Of a stretch of DNA of 64,000 nucleotides, positions 34,431 to 42,944 are shown piece by piece. The first letter of the stretch is position 1, and every line of letters begins with the position of its first letter. The stretch is taken from NCBI GenBank assembly GCA_963850765.1, contig CAWKMN010000001.1, forward strand, positions 248,001-312,000, written 5' to 3'. The notes under the pieces were generated by a model. That model did no database searches, had not been told where the DNA came from, and saw only the letters and a list, made by a program, of their open reading frames with translations. The stretch is from CAWKMN01 sp963850765. GTDB taxonomy: Bacteria > Chloroflexota > Anaerolineae > Aggregatilineales > Aggregatilineaceae. Position numbers and translations under genes: made by a program.

Positions 34431-35903
34431 ATGTTGGAAATTCCGCTGTATAAAGAGTCGGTCGAGCCGATCTACCAGCAGTTGGCGCGCCATTTCCGCC
34501 TGCAAATCGAGAGCGGGCGGATGGCTCCCGGCGACCGTCTGCCGCCCACCCGCGATCTCGCCCGACAGTTGGGCGTGGGACGGATCAGCGTCGTCAACGC
34601 CTACGCGCAGCTTCAGGAAGACGGTCTGATCGAGGCGCATCCAGGTCGCGGGACCTTCGTCTCCGGGGCGCATTCGACGCGGGACCACCCGATCCCTGGC
34701 TGGCCGCTGCGCGGCGCGCCGAATATCAGCATGCGCGAGGTCACTCGGCTGGCTCGCCAGCCCGGTGTGATCGCGTTCAGCGGGGGCACGCCGCCCGAGG
34801 AGTTCCTGCCGGTCGAGGCGCTCCGCCATGCGATCAATCTGGTGCTGGACCGGGATGGCGCGGTCGCCGTGGCGTATGAAGAGGGCGAGGGTTATCCGCC
34901 GCTGCGTGAAAGCATCTCGGAATATGTCACGTCGCTTGGCATTCAGTGCCACGCCGACGAGGTGCTGATCACGGGTGGGGCGCAGCAGGCGCTCGATCTG
35001 GTGGTTCAGACGGTGCTGGGCGAAGGGGATGTGCTGCTCACCGGCAACCCCACCTATCTCGGCATCCTCGATATCGCGCATGTCCGGCGCGTGATCCCGA
35101 TCGGCGTGCCGCTCGACGCGCAGGGTGTGAAGATCGACGCGCTCGAAAGCGCCATTCAGGAGCATCGCCCCGGCCTGATCTACGCCGCGCCGACCTACCA
35201 CAACCCGACTGGCGCGATCATGTCGATCCACCGGCGGCGTCAGATGCTGGCGCTGGCGAAGCGCTACGGGGTTCCGATTCTCGAAGATGCGGTTTATCAC
35301 GAACTCGGCTACCGCGATCCGCCGCCGCCGCCGCTCAAGGCGCTGGACGAAGACGGCCTGGTGCTGCACGTCAGCGGCTTTTCCAAGATTCTGCTGCCCG
35401 GCACCCGCATCGGCTATCTGATCGCCAGCGGGCCGCTGTTCGAGCGGCTGGCACACGTTAAGCAGGCGGCGGATGTCTGCACTCCTGGATTGAACCAGCG
35501 GGCCATGCAGGTCTATCTGGCAAGCGGCATGCTGGTTGGGCATCTCAACCGCGTGCGCTCCGAACTCCGGACGCGCTGTGAAGCGGCCTGCGCCGCCGCC
35601 AAACGCTATCTGCCGCCGGGATCGCAGTGGGTCGATCCCACGGGCGGTCTGTACCTGTGGGTGCATCTGCCGGATGATGGCCCGACCGCGGCGGAACTGT
35701 ACATCACGGCGATCCAGCACGGCGTGGCCTACGCCCTGGGGACGCTGTTTCACACCGACGGCGGCGGAACCCGGCATATCCGCCTCAATTTTGCATCACA
35801 TACCCCGGCCCGCATCGAAGAAGGCTTTCGGCGGCTGGGTGAAGCGTGGCAAGCATGGCAGGAAACGTATAAACCGGCCCTGCGCCGCACGCCCATCTTG
35901 TAG
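34431..35903 (+). CDS. MocR/PdxR-type GntR regulator with aminotransferase domain
   Basis: About 490 residues. A winged-helix GntR domain (about 8-75, IYQQLARHFRLQIESGRM, LPPTRDLARQLGVGRISVVNAYAQLQEDGLIEAHPGRGTFV) is fused to a fold-type I aminotransferase domain. The PLP lysine is in VSGFSKILLPGTRIGYL and the aspartate region is YAAPTYHNPTGAIMS. Start choice: the ATG at 34431 opens MLEIPLYKESVEPIY; ATG at 34419 is an alternative. No ribosome site is seen before either. pdxS follows 32 bases downstream, which supports a PdxR-like role controlling vitamin B6 synthesis. A 2-aminoadipate aminotransferase (LysN-like) function cannot be excluded. Confidence 0.86.
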   Translation: MLEIPLYKESVEPIYQQLARHFRLQIESGRMAPGDRLPPTRDLARQLGVGRISVVNAYAQLQEDGLIEAHPGRGTFVSGAHSTRDHPIPGWPLRGAPNISMREVTRLARQPGVIAFSGGTPPEEFLPVEALRHAINLVLDRDGAVAVAYEEGEGYPPLRESISEYVTSLGIQCHADEVLITGGAQQALDLVVQTVLGEGDVLLTGNPTYLGILDIAHVRRVIPIGVPLDAQGVKIDALESAIQEHRPGLIYAAPTYHNPTGAIMSIHRRRQMLALAKRYGVPILEDAVYHELGYRDPPPPPLKALDEDGLVLHVSGFSKILLPGTRIGYLIASGPLFERLAHVKQAADVCTPGLNQRAMQVYLASGMLVGHLNRVRSELRTRCEAACAAAKRYLPPGSQWVDPTGGLYLWVHLPDDGPTAAELYITAIQHGVAYALGTLFHTDGGGTRHIRLNFASHTPARIEEGFRRLGEAWQAWQETYKPALRRTPIL

Positions 35904-35935
35904 TTTTTTCGGACCATTTAAGGAGCAGCAGTATC

Positions 35936-36853
35936 ATGGCAAACGACAACCTGACCACATCGGATAACGGAGCTCAAAAAGGAACGGATACGCTCAAACG
36001 CGGTCTGGCACAGATGCTCAAGGGCGGCGTGATTATGGACGTGGTGACGCCCGAACACGCGCGCATCGCGGAAGATGCCGGAGCGGTGGCCGTCATGGCG
36101 CTGGAACGCGTGCCCGCCGACATCCGGGCCCAGGGCGGTGTCGCCCGCATGAGCGATCCGGGCCTGATCGAGGGAATCATGAACGCCGTCAGCATCCCCG
36201 TGATGGCGAAGTGCCGCATCGGGCATTTTGTCGAAGCGCAGGTGCTCCAGGCCATCGGCGTGGATTACATCGACGAAAGCGAAGTGCTCACCCCGGCGGA
36301 TGAGCAGTATCACATCAACAAGCGCGACTTTAGCGTGCCGTTCGTGTGCGGCTGCCGCAATCTGGGCGAAGCGCTGCGGCGTATCGGCGAAGGCGCGGCG
36401 ATGATCCGCACCAAGGGCGAGGCCGGCACCGGTGACGTGGTCGAAGCCGTGCGCCACGCTCGCGCGGTTCTGGGCGAGATCCGCCGGCTGACGGCCATGC
36501 GCGACGACGAGATGATGACCTACGCCAAGGAACTCGGCGCGCCCTATGAACTGGTCAAGGAAACCGCCGAACTGGGCCGGCTGCCCGTGGTGAACTTTGC
36601 GGCGGGTGGTGTCGCCACGCCGGCCGACGCCGCGCTGATGATGCAGTTGGGCGTGGATGGCGTCTTCGTGGGGTCGGGCATCTTCAAGAGCGGCGATCCG
36701 GCCCGCCGCGCCAAAGCGATTGTCGAGGCCGTGACGCACTTCCGCGATCCTGAAATCATCGCGCGGGTGAGCCGCAACCTGGGTGAGCCGATGGTCGGGA
36801 TCGGTGTTACGACGATGCCCACCGAGCAGCGCATCGCCGGGCGCGGGTGGTAA
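35936..36853 (+). CDS. pdxS: pyridoxal 5-phosphate synthase lyase subunit PdxS
   Basis: 305 residues, full length for PdxS. This subunit joins ribose 5-phosphate, glyceraldehyde 3-phosphate and ammonia into PLP; the ammonia normally comes from the glutaminase PdxT. Diagnostic segments are LKGGVIMDVVTPEHARIAEDAGAVAVMALERVPADIR, MAKCRIGHFVEAQ with the catalytic lysine, MIRTKGEAGTGDVVEAVRH with the second lysine, and NFAAGGVATPADAALMMQLG. AGGAGCAGCAGTATC precedes the ATG. No pdxT gene lies downstream; only repeats and a hydrolase gene follow. Confidence 0.96.
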   Translation: MANDNLTTSDNGAQKGTDTLKRGLAQMLKGGVIMDVVTPEHARIAEDAGAVAVMALERVPADIRAQGGVARMSDPGLIEGIMNAVSIPVMAKCRIGHFVEAQVLQAIGVDYIDESEVLTPADEQYHINKRDFSVPFVCGCRNLGEALRRIGEGAAMIRTKGEAGTGDVVEAVRHARAVLGEIRRLTAMRDDEMMTYAKELGAPYELVKETAELGRLPVVNFAAGGVATPADAALMMQLGVDGVFVGSGIFKSGDPARRAKAIVEAVTHFRDPEIIARVSRNLGEPMVGIGVTTMPTEQRIAGRGW

Positions 36854-36854
36854 G

Positions 36855-36972
36855 CCTCACCCCCGTCCCCCTCTCCACACGCGGAGAGGGGGAGTTGATG
36901 CGCCATGTAGGGGCAGGTTCACAAACCTGCCCAAAAACATCCCCCTCTCTAACTTGGTAGGAGAGGGGGATT
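36855..36972. repeat. composite hairpin repeat
   Basis: CCTCACCCCCGTCCCCCTCTCC and GGAGAGGGGG arms flank a separate short palindrome (GTAGGGGCAGGTT...AACCTGCCC, 36907-36932), followed by another CCCCCTCTC/GAGAGGGGG pair. Two repeat families are therefore combined in one element. Confidence 0.8.
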
Positions 36973-37009
36973 TGATAAAGAACCCCAGTTCATCTTTTGC
37001 GCGCTTTCT

Positions 37010-37037
37010 GTAGGGGCGTATCGCAATACGCCCCTAC
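37010..37037. repeat. short palindromic repeat, GTAGGGGCGTAT family
   Basis: A 28-base palindrome with one mismatch at the centre. It is the same family as the copies at 6492, 17098 and 63658. Confidence 0.9.
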
Positions 37038-37261
37038 CGTGCCGACTATCCGCTCTCTTTCTCCATAGAAGTAAATGCAGTCTTCCATTGCCGATCGTAT
37101 AAATCCACCATTTGGCCTATCTTCAATTTGGTCAGGTGTCCCATCAATTAATCCCCCGGAACAGGTAATCTAATAAGCGAACGACTCTGACGCTCAATTC
37201 TAAGATTCTGGCTGTGGCCGGGCCGCAACTCGCCCCGCAACATGCCGCTTGACGAGGGATT

Positions 37262-38290
37262 ATGACGAGTAAAACCAGCACCAAGGTGTTTGGAGCCGGC
37301 CTGACCGCCCTGCTCTCGGCCGCGGTCGGCGGATTAGGGGGGTGGATTGCTTACAGTTCCCTGGGTGTGGACCACGCGATGCCACTTCCCGCGGCAATGG
37401 GGGCCAGCCGCCAGCGTTACCTGGGCCGGACGGGGCGGACGATCCACTACTATTTTGATCGTTCGGGTGAAGGGAACCCACTGGTTCTAATTCACAGCAT
37501 CAACGCGGCAGCGTCCGCCTATGAGATGCGGCCCATTTTTGAGCATTACCGGCGCGAACGGCCGGTCTATGCGCTGGAACTGCCGGGGTTCGGCTTTTCG
37601 GAGCGCGCGGATGACGATTACACGCCCGAACTCTATGCGGACGAGATCGCCTGTTTTCTGCGGGAAGAAGTGGGCCAGCCGGCGGACGTGGTCGCCCTGT
37701 CGCTCAGCAGCGAATTCGCGGCGCGGGCCGCGCTCGAAAACCCGGACCTGTTTCATTCGCTGGTGCTGATCTCGCCCACCGGATTTATGGACGGTATCCA
37801 TAACGAAGGCCCGTCGCTGGGCGGACACAGCAGCGTGAGCAGCGTGCTGCACCCAATTCTCTCCGTCCCGCTGTGGAGCCAGGCGCTCTACGATCGGCTG
37901 ACGTCCCAATCGAGCATTCATCACTTCCTTCAAAAGAGTTTTGCAGGGCCGGTTGATGTTGGATTAGAGGAATACAGTTATCTTTCCGCGCACCAGCCCA
38001 ACGCGCGTTATGCGCCGCTGCGCTTTATCGCCGGTAAGCTGTTCACCCCTCATATCCGCGAGGAGGTCTACGAGCGTCTGCAGATACCTGTGCTGGTGCT
38101 GTATGACGAGGATGAATACGTAACCTTCGAGGCGCTGCCCCATATGGTGCAGCAGGATCCTAACTGGCAGAGTAAACGTATTACGCCCACACGTGGGCTG
38201 CCTCATTTCGAGAAGATGCGCGAAACGGGGCTGGCTCTCGACCAATTCTGGCAGCGTGTGAGCGAAGCAACCCCTTTTTATACCGTTTAG
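37262..38290 (+). CDS. alpha/beta hydrolase
   Basis: 342 residues. A hydrophobic N terminus (VFGAGLTALLSAAVGGLGGWIAYSSL) is either a signal peptide or membrane anchor. The hydrolase domain starts with the oxyanion motif PLVLIHSINAAASAYEMRPIF. The nucleophile elbow is ALSLSSEFAARAAL, slightly degenerate against G-x-S-x-G (S-L-S-S here). LYDEDEYVTFEALPHM supplies a candidate acid, and PTRGLPHFEKM supplies a candidate histidine. The substrate cannot be deduced. Single gene with its own terminator. Confidence 0.82.
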   Translation: MTSKTSTKVFGAGLTALLSAAVGGLGGWIAYSSLGVDHAMPLPAAMGASRQRYLGRTGRTIHYYFDRSGEGNPLVLIHSINAAASAYEMRPIFEHYRRERPVYALELPGFGFSERADDDYTPELYADEIACFLREEVGQPADVVALSLSSEFAARAALENPDLFHSLVLISPTGFMDGIHNEGPSLGGHSSVSSVLHPILSVPLWSQALYDRLTSQSSIHHFLQKSFAGPVDVGLEEYSYLSAHQPNARYAPLRFIAGKLFTPHIREEVYERLQIPVLVLYDEDEYVTFEALPHMVQQDPNWQSKRITPTRGLPHFEKMRETGLALDQFWQRVSEATPFYTV

Positions 38291-38327
38291 GCTCCCCGTT
38301 CAAGCGTCTTCTCCATCCCCCCTCCCC

Positions 38328-38365
38328 AGTAGGGCGAACGAAAAAAAGTTCGCCCTGCTCTTTTA
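38328..38365 (+). terminator. intrinsic terminator of the alpha/beta hydrolase gene
   Basis: A 12-pair stem (AGTAGGGCGAAC with GTTCGCCCTGCT, one G:T pair) with an A-rich loop is followed by CTTTTATG, 38 bases past the stop codon. Confidence 0.88.
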
Positions 38366-38406
38366 TGTGCGCGCAGAGCCTTATTTGGGCGTTATGCCAG
38401 ATCCTG

Positions 38407-38528
38407 GCCTCACCCCCTGCCCCCTCTCCATCACATGGAGAGGGGAATCACACGCGCGAATCACCCCTTCTCCCCTCGCTAGCTCGGCTGGAGAGGGGAG
38501 AAGGGGCCGGGGGGTTGAGAGGTGAGGC
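38407..38528. repeat. long hairpin repeat, CTCTCC/GGAGAGG family
   Basis: Begins CCTCACCCCCTGCCCCC and ends GGGGGTTGAGAGGTGAGG, with two internal CTCC/GGAG pairs including a TAGCTCGGCTGGAG segment. It lies between the hydrolase terminator and the dipeptidase gene. The rest of the gap 38366-38609 shows no gene. Confidence 0.85.
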
Positions 38529-38609
38529 CGGACCACAATATCAACGTGCATTGGGCCGGACTTGGCAGCGGGCCGGCGGATAGAGTAGATTAGATTTTGA
38601 GGTGATAGT

Positions 38610-39809
38610 ATGCACAACAACCGAATCGCCCATCGGTCCGCGCGGGTTTCGCGGCGCGGGTTTCTCCAGCAGGCGCTCCTGGCGGGATCGGCGGCGCTGC
38701 TGCCTGGTATCGCACCACGGGGACAACACGCGCAGCCCGGCGTCCTGCCGCTGATCGTAGACGGGCATATTGACCTGGGCTGGAATATCGTCAACTTCGT
38801 GCGCGACTACACCCGCAGCGCCTACGACATCCGCGCGGACACGGCCGGCACCGCCGCGCAGCAGGTCCAGGGGCAGGCGATGGTCGGGCTGCCGCAGTTG
38901 TTATCCGGGCAGGTCGCGCTGCTGATCGGCACCATCTTTGTGATCCCCGCACATCTCGCCAGTTCCGATAGTTATGTCACCCGCTACACCACCCCATCTG
39001 AGGCGAATTATTGGGGCTGGACCATGCTCGACACGATCGAAGCGCTGGCGGCACGCAGCGAGAACATGGTTCTCGTGCAGAGCGGCGTGGATCTGGACGC
39101 GGTGCTGGCGTCGTGGGCACCCGATCAGCCGGTCGAGCGCCGGCAGGTTGGGATCATCCTGGCGATGGAAGGGGCCGATCCGATCACCACGCCGGCTGAG
39201 TTGCAAACATGGTACGCGCGCGGCCTGCGGAGCATCGGGCTGGCCTGGGGGCGCACGCAGTACGCGGGGAGCAGCTCCGAAGCGGGAGAATTGACTCTGC
39301 CGGGCGTGCAGCTTCTCAACGAGATGAAGCGGCTCGGCGTTTTGCTGGACGTGGCGCACCTCTCGGAGGATGCCTTCTGGCAGGCGAACAATCTATGGGA
39401 AGGGCCGCTGGTCTACTCGCACGGCAACAGCCGCCACTATCTCCCCACCGAGCGCGGCGTGTCGGATGACCAGATCCGCGTGATCGCGGAGCGCGACGGG
39501 CTGATCGGCATCGGCGTGTATAACGGGTTCTACGCGCAGAACGTGATCACGCCCGGACAGGTCACGGTCGAGGATGTGGCGAACGCGATCGATTACGTCT
39601 GCCAGTTGACCGGCGACAGCCTGCACGCCGCGATCGGCTCTGACGCCGACGGCAGTTTTGGGGCCGAATCCGCTCCCCTGGGGATCGATACCGTGGCCGA
39701 TTTGCAGAAAATCCCGGCGGCGCTGATCCAGCGCGGGTATCAGCCCGCCGACATCGAGCAGATCATGAACGGCAACTGGCTGCGCGTCTTGCGCTATTTT
39801 CTGCGGTGA
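38610..39809 (+). CDS. membrane dipeptidase (peptidase family M19), Tat-exported
   Basis: Zinc dipeptidase of 399 residues. The N terminus HRSARVSRRGFLQQALLAGSAALL is a twin-arginine signal with the RRGF core, so the folded protein is exported. M19 landmarks: VDGHIDLGWN supplies the His-x-Asp ligands (Ile replaces the usual Asn between them), AMEGADPI supplies the bridging glutamate, LDVAHLSEDAFW and VYSHGNSRHYLP supply the remaining histidines, and AIGSDADGSFGAES carries the aspartate. It may recycle peptidoglycan or D-amino-acid dipeptides, or degrade imported peptides. No operon partners. Confidence 0.9.
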   Translation: MHNNRIAHRSARVSRRGFLQQALLAGSAALLPGIAPRGQHAQPGVLPLIVDGHIDLGWNIVNFVRDYTRSAYDIRADTAGTAAQQVQGQAMVGLPQLLSGQVALLIGTIFVIPAHLASSDSYVTRYTTPSEANYWGWTMLDTIEALAARSENMVLVQSGVDLDAVLASWAPDQPVERRQVGIILAMEGADPITTPAELQTWYARGLRSIGLAWGRTQYAGSSSEAGELTLPGVQLLNEMKRLGVLLDVAHLSEDAFWQANNLWEGPLVYSHGNSRHYLPTERGVSDDQIRVIAERDGLIGIGVYNGFYAQNVITPGQVTVEDVANAIDYVCQLTGDSLHAAIGSDADGSFGAESAPLGIDTVADLQKIPAALIQRGYQPADIEQIMNGNWLRVLRYFLR

Positions 39810-39825
39810 CAAAAAAAAGATGAAC

Positions 39826-39929
39826 CGCAGAGACGCAGAGAGCACAGAGAATTTTTATTGAGAGGAGAGAGCTTGAGGCTGTATTTTCCTTAGTTTTTCT
39901 CCGCGTCCTCTGTGTCTCCGCGGTTCATT
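39826..39929. repeat. inverted repeat of CGCAGAGACGCAGAG-type units
   Basis: The left arm is GAACCGCAGAGACGCAGAGAG and the right arm is CTCCGCGTCCTCTGTGTCTC followed by CGCGGTTC. Related elements at 43683-43816 and 47829-48017 use CACAGAGGACACAGAG units. It separates the convergent dipeptidase and tup regulator genes. Confidence 0.87.
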
Positions 39930-39946
39930 ATTGCTTTTGTTTCCGC

Positions 39947-41041
39947 TCACGACTCGACCCATGAGACGCGGCCGGTGTCGTGGGTATCGTAGCCAGCCAT
40001 GCGGCTGAACAGGGTACACGCGGCGTCGCTGCTCAGCCACGTGGCGAGGTACTGTACCGGCTCCGTGTCCCAGGTGGATTCGGGGATGACGAGGTCGTAC
40101 CGCTCGCGCGTCAGGAAGACAAAATCCAGCCCAAACGCCCGCGCCGCCGCTTCGATGCCAATCCCCGTATCCGCCCGCCCATCGGCCACGGCGCGCGCCA
40201 CGTCCGTATGCGTCATGACGGCTGTCTCGTATCCGGCGATTCCACGCGGATCGATCCCGGCGCGGCGAAGCTGAGCATCCAGCCAGACGCGCGTTCCCGC
40301 TCCCGGCTGGCGGTTGATCAAACGCAGGCTGGGCCGAGTCAGATCGGACAGCCCGGCGATCCCGGCAGGATTGCCCACGGCGACGATCAGCCCCAGACGG
40401 CGGTGGGCCAGGGTGAGCAGCGCCGTTCGCTGGCCGGGCAGCAGCCGCCGGACAAACGCCGTGTTGTACGCATCGGTTTCTTCGTCCCACAGGTGACTGC
40501 CCGCCAGATCTGCTTTGTGCTCGGCCAGCGCGATCAGGCCGCCCAGGCTCCCGGCGAACGTGATGTGCAGCGTATAACCGGGCAGCAGCGTCCTGAAATG
40601 GTCCGCCACCATCGCGATCGACGGATCGTGACTGCCCACAAATCGGATCACGCGCTCCGCGGCCGGCTCGATGTCGTCGGCCATGACGCGCCAGCGATCC
40701 AGCGCCAGCCGGACGGCCTGTTCGACCTCGTCCACGCCATAGCCGCTCGACAGCAGGCGCAGCAAAAACGCCTCGGCCTCGTTTGCCAGCGACGCCCGGC
40801 GCAGTGCGGACAGAGGCTCCGGCGCGGCAGGTGCGGTCACACGCGTACCCTGTCCGGGCCGGCTGGTCACTAGACCCTGGCGAGCCAATTCGCTGTAAGC
40901 CCGTTGAACGGTACCGGGGGCACAATTCCACCGCACGGACATATCCCGGACAGGCGGCAGCTCATCGCCCGGCTTCAGTTCGCCATACAGGATCGCCTGC
41001 CGCAGCGATTCGGCGATCTCCTGATATAAGTTGGTCGTCAT
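39947..41041 (-). CDS. GntR-type regulator with periplasmic-binding-protein-like ligand domain
   Basis: 364 residues from the ATG at 41039-41041, which has GGAGGGTCT directly before it; a longer frame upstream lacks a ribosome site. A winged-helix GntR domain (about 5-70, LYQEIAESLRQAILYGELKPGDELPPVRDMSVRWNCAPGTVQRAYSEL) is joined to a PBP-like domain (about 140-360). The latter has ITFAGSLGGLIALAEHKADLAGSHLWDEET, INRQPGAGTRVWLDAQLRRAGI and VARAVADGRADTGIGIEAAARAFGLDFVFL. Such domains often bind molybdate, tungstate or related oxyanions in ModE/LysR-like proteins. It is divergent from tupA, and a palindrome lies between them, so it most likely controls tungstate uptake. Confidence 0.84.
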   Translation of the reverse strand: MTTNLYQEIAESLRQAILYGELKPGDELPPVRDMSVRWNCAPGTVQRAYSELARQGLVTSRPGQGTRVTAPAAPEPLSALRRASLANEAEAFLLRLLSSGYGVDEVEQAVRLALDRWRVMADDIEPAAERVIRFVGSHDPSIAMVADHFRTLLPGYTLHITFAGSLGGLIALAEHKADLAGSHLWDEETDAYNTAFVRRLLPGQRTALLTLAHRRLGLIVAVGNPAGIAGLSDLTRPSLRLINRQPGAGTRVWLDAQLRRAGIDPRGIAGYETAVMTHTDVARAVADGRADTGIGIEAAARAFGLDFVFLTRERYDLVIPESTWDTEPVQYLATWLSSDAACTLFSRMAGYDTHDTGRVSWVES

Positions 41042-41081
41042 AGACCCTCCTGCCCATATGACCCGATATTGCCAAACTGTA

Positions 41082-41103
41082 CCAATTGTATTGCAACAAT
41101 TGG
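41082..41103. promoter_or_regulatory. palindromic operator between the tup regulator and tupA
   Basis: A perfect inverted repeat, CCAATTGT and ACAATTGG, with the 6-base spacer ATTGCA. The inner TTGT...ACAA core agrees with the general GntR-family operator pattern of GT and AC half-sites. It lies about 40 bases from the regulator start and about 80 from the tupA start, so one bound site could control both. Confidence 0.65.
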
Positions 41104-41181
41104 ACAAACGCGCTATCCTACGCCGAGTTTTCTCGCGTGACATGCTGATGCAAAAGTTCGAATTTCAGGAGATCCATATTC

Positions 41182-42038
41182 ATGAAAACTACCAAACGGT
41201 TTGTCCAGCTTGTTCTTGTTCTTTCCCTGCTGCTGATCCTGGTGGGGCCGAATGCCAGCGCCCAGGCACCGGAGCCCGCATCGCCTGATCCTGGCGACCA
41301 CCACCAGCACCAACGACTCCGGCTTGCTCGATTACATCCTACCCGACTTTGAAGCCACATACCACGCCGAGGTGGATGTAATTTCGGTCGGCACGGGTGA
41401 GGCAATCGCCCTGGGCGAAACCGGCGACGCGGATGTGCTGCTGGTCCACGCGCGTTCGCGCGAAGATGCGTTCATTGAAGTCAGGCAACGGTCTGATGCG
41501 TTATGATGTGATGTACAATGACTTCGTTATCCTGGGGCCGAGTGACGATCCGGCGGGTATCCGCGGCATGACCGTGGCTGCCGACGTGTTTGCCAGGATT
41601 GCCGAGTCCGGGGCGAGCTTCATCTCGCGCGGTGACGACAGCGGGACCCATACCAAAGAAAAAGCCATCTGGGAAGCCGCCAGCATCACGCCCGAAGGGG
41701 ATTGGTACATCTCCGCCGGGCAGGGCATGGGCGAAGTGCTCACCATGTCGGAGGAATTGCAGGCTTATACCCTCAGCGACCGGGCAACCTATCTGGTCCG
41801 CCAGGGCGAGGGGCTGTCTCTCGACGTGTTGGTGGAAGGCGACGCGGTCCTGTTCAATCCCTACGGCGTGATCCCGGTCAACCCCGCGGTACACCCGAAT
41901 GTCAATGCCGACATGGCGCAGGCGTTCGCGCTGTGGATCGTCTCGCTGCCGACCCAGGATCGGATCGCCAGCTACCAGATCAACGGGAGCCCGCTCTTTA
42001 CACCGGATTCAATTCCCTACCGGGTGGCCCACCGGTAA
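41182..42038 (+). CDS. tupA: tungstate ABC transporter substrate-binding protein TupA (frame-disrupted)
   Basis: Secreted tungstate-binding protein. It starts at the ATG at 41182 with AGGAG upstream and a signal peptide (MKTTKRFVQLVLVLSLLLILVGPNASAQ). TupA motifs: LATTTSTNDSGLLDYILPDFE, the oxyanion-binding TTTST, then GTGEAIALGETGDADVLLVHARSRED, DVMYNDFVILGPSDDPAGIRG, and ISRGDDSGTHTKEKAIW. The frame shifts at about 41262-41285 (end of the signal peptide) and at about 41480 (FIE to GNGLMRYD). The restored length is about 285 residues. Conserved motifs on both sides of each shift favour sequence error. It binds tungstate, or perhaps molybdate, for the TupBC importer. Confidence 0.88.
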
Positions 42039-42091
42039 TTCTGTGAATTCAGACGAGTCGGGTGTTATGCTAGTTCATCGTTTTCGGCTGG

Positions 42092-42204
42092 CCTCACCCC
42101 CGTCCGACCTTCGGTCGGCATCTCCCTCTCCAAATACGGAGAGGGGAGTCGGCGGCCAACCAAGTCCCCTCTCCGCGCGTGGAGAGGGGATTTAGGGGTG
42201 AGGT
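42092..42204. repeat. long hairpin repeat, CTCTCC/GGAGAGG family, inside the tup operon
   Basis: Begins CCTCACCCCCGTCCGACC with the CGACCTTCGGTCG mini-palindrome and ends GATTTAGGGGTGAGG. It lies between tupA and tupB, which would make TupB and TupC expression lower than TupA if it acts as a partial terminator. Confidence 0.85.
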
Positions 42205-42242
42205 AAAGCCTTCAAACGGGTTCTAAATTCCGGAGGTGCCCC

Positions 42243-42944
42243 ATTCACACGATCCTGGAAGCGCTGCGCGAAGCCCTGCGGCTGATCGTCTCATTGGACT
42301 CGACCGTGATGGAGATCGCGCTGCGCTCACTGCAAGTTACCGTTCTGGCGCTGCTGATCAGCACGGTGGTAGGGATTCCGTTCGGTGCGTGGCTCGCGCT
42401 GACGCGGTTCCCCGGCAAGCGGCTGTTCACCGCATTTATTTACACCGGAATGGGTCTGCCCCCGGTCCTGGTGGGTCTGGTGGTGTTTCTGTTCCTGTCG
42501 CGGAGCGGCCCGTTTGGCGAACTGGGCTGGCTGTTTACTACTAAGGCGATGGTGATCGCTCAGACGATCATTGCCACCCCGGTCATTGTGGGCGTGACGA
42601 TGAGCAGCGTGCTGGGCGTCGATCCGGCGCTGCGGCCCCAACTGCGGGCGCTCGGCGCGACTCGCTGGCAGGCGATCCGCGCGCTGCTGATCGAAGCACG
42701 CTTCGGCGTGATCGTCGGGCTCGTGGCCGGATTTGGCTCGATCATCTCCGAGGTCGGCGCGGTGATGCTGGTCGGTGGTAATATTGACGGGCGGACGCGC
42801 GTGCTCACGACGGCCCTGGTGCTCGAAACGCGCCAGGGTAATTTTGATCTGGCGCTGGCCCTGGGCATCATCCTGCTGCTGCTCTCGTTTATCACCAATT
42901 TGTTCATGATCCTGGGGCAGGGTCGGGGAAGCAGTCTCGTATGA
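42243..42944 (+). CDS. tupB: tungstate ABC transporter permease TupB, probable ATT start
   Basis: Membrane component of the tungstate importer, about 233 residues. The first in-frame ATG/GTG/TTG candidate is a TTG at 42294 without a ribosome site. An excellent GGAGGT at 42232-42237 lies five bases before ATT at 42243, whose frame reads HTILEALREALRLIVSLDST directly into the conserved start VMEIALRSLQVTVLALL. This N-terminal amphipathic helix is usual for TupB. The body has about five helices and the permease loop LRPQLRALGATRWQAIRALLIEA. The ATT is either a true rare start codon or a sequence error for ATG. The end overlaps tupC by 4 bases. Confidence 0.88.
   Translation: MHTILEALREALRLIVSLDSTVMEIALRSLQVTVLALLISTVVGIPFGAWLALTRFPGKRLFTAFIYTGMGLPPVLVGLVVFLFLSRSGPFGELGWLFTTKAMVIAQTIIATPVIVGVTMSSVLGVDPALRPQLRALGATRWQAIRALLIEARFGVIVGLVAGFGSIISEVGAVMLVGGNIDGRTRVLTTALVLETRQGNFDLALALGIILLLLSFITNLFMILGQGRGSSLV

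Larger units (their letters stand above)
36854..37261. other. repeat-filled gap after pdxS
   Basis: This gap of 408 bases holds two elements. The first, 36855-36972, is a CTCTCC/GGAGAGG hairpin interrupted at 36907-36932 by a small GTAGGGGCAGGTT palindrome. The second, 37010-37037, is a GTAGGGGCGTAT palindrome. The remaining 220 bases before the hydrolase gene have no visible gene; GACGAGGGATT near 37251 may be its ribosome site region. Confidence 0.75.
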
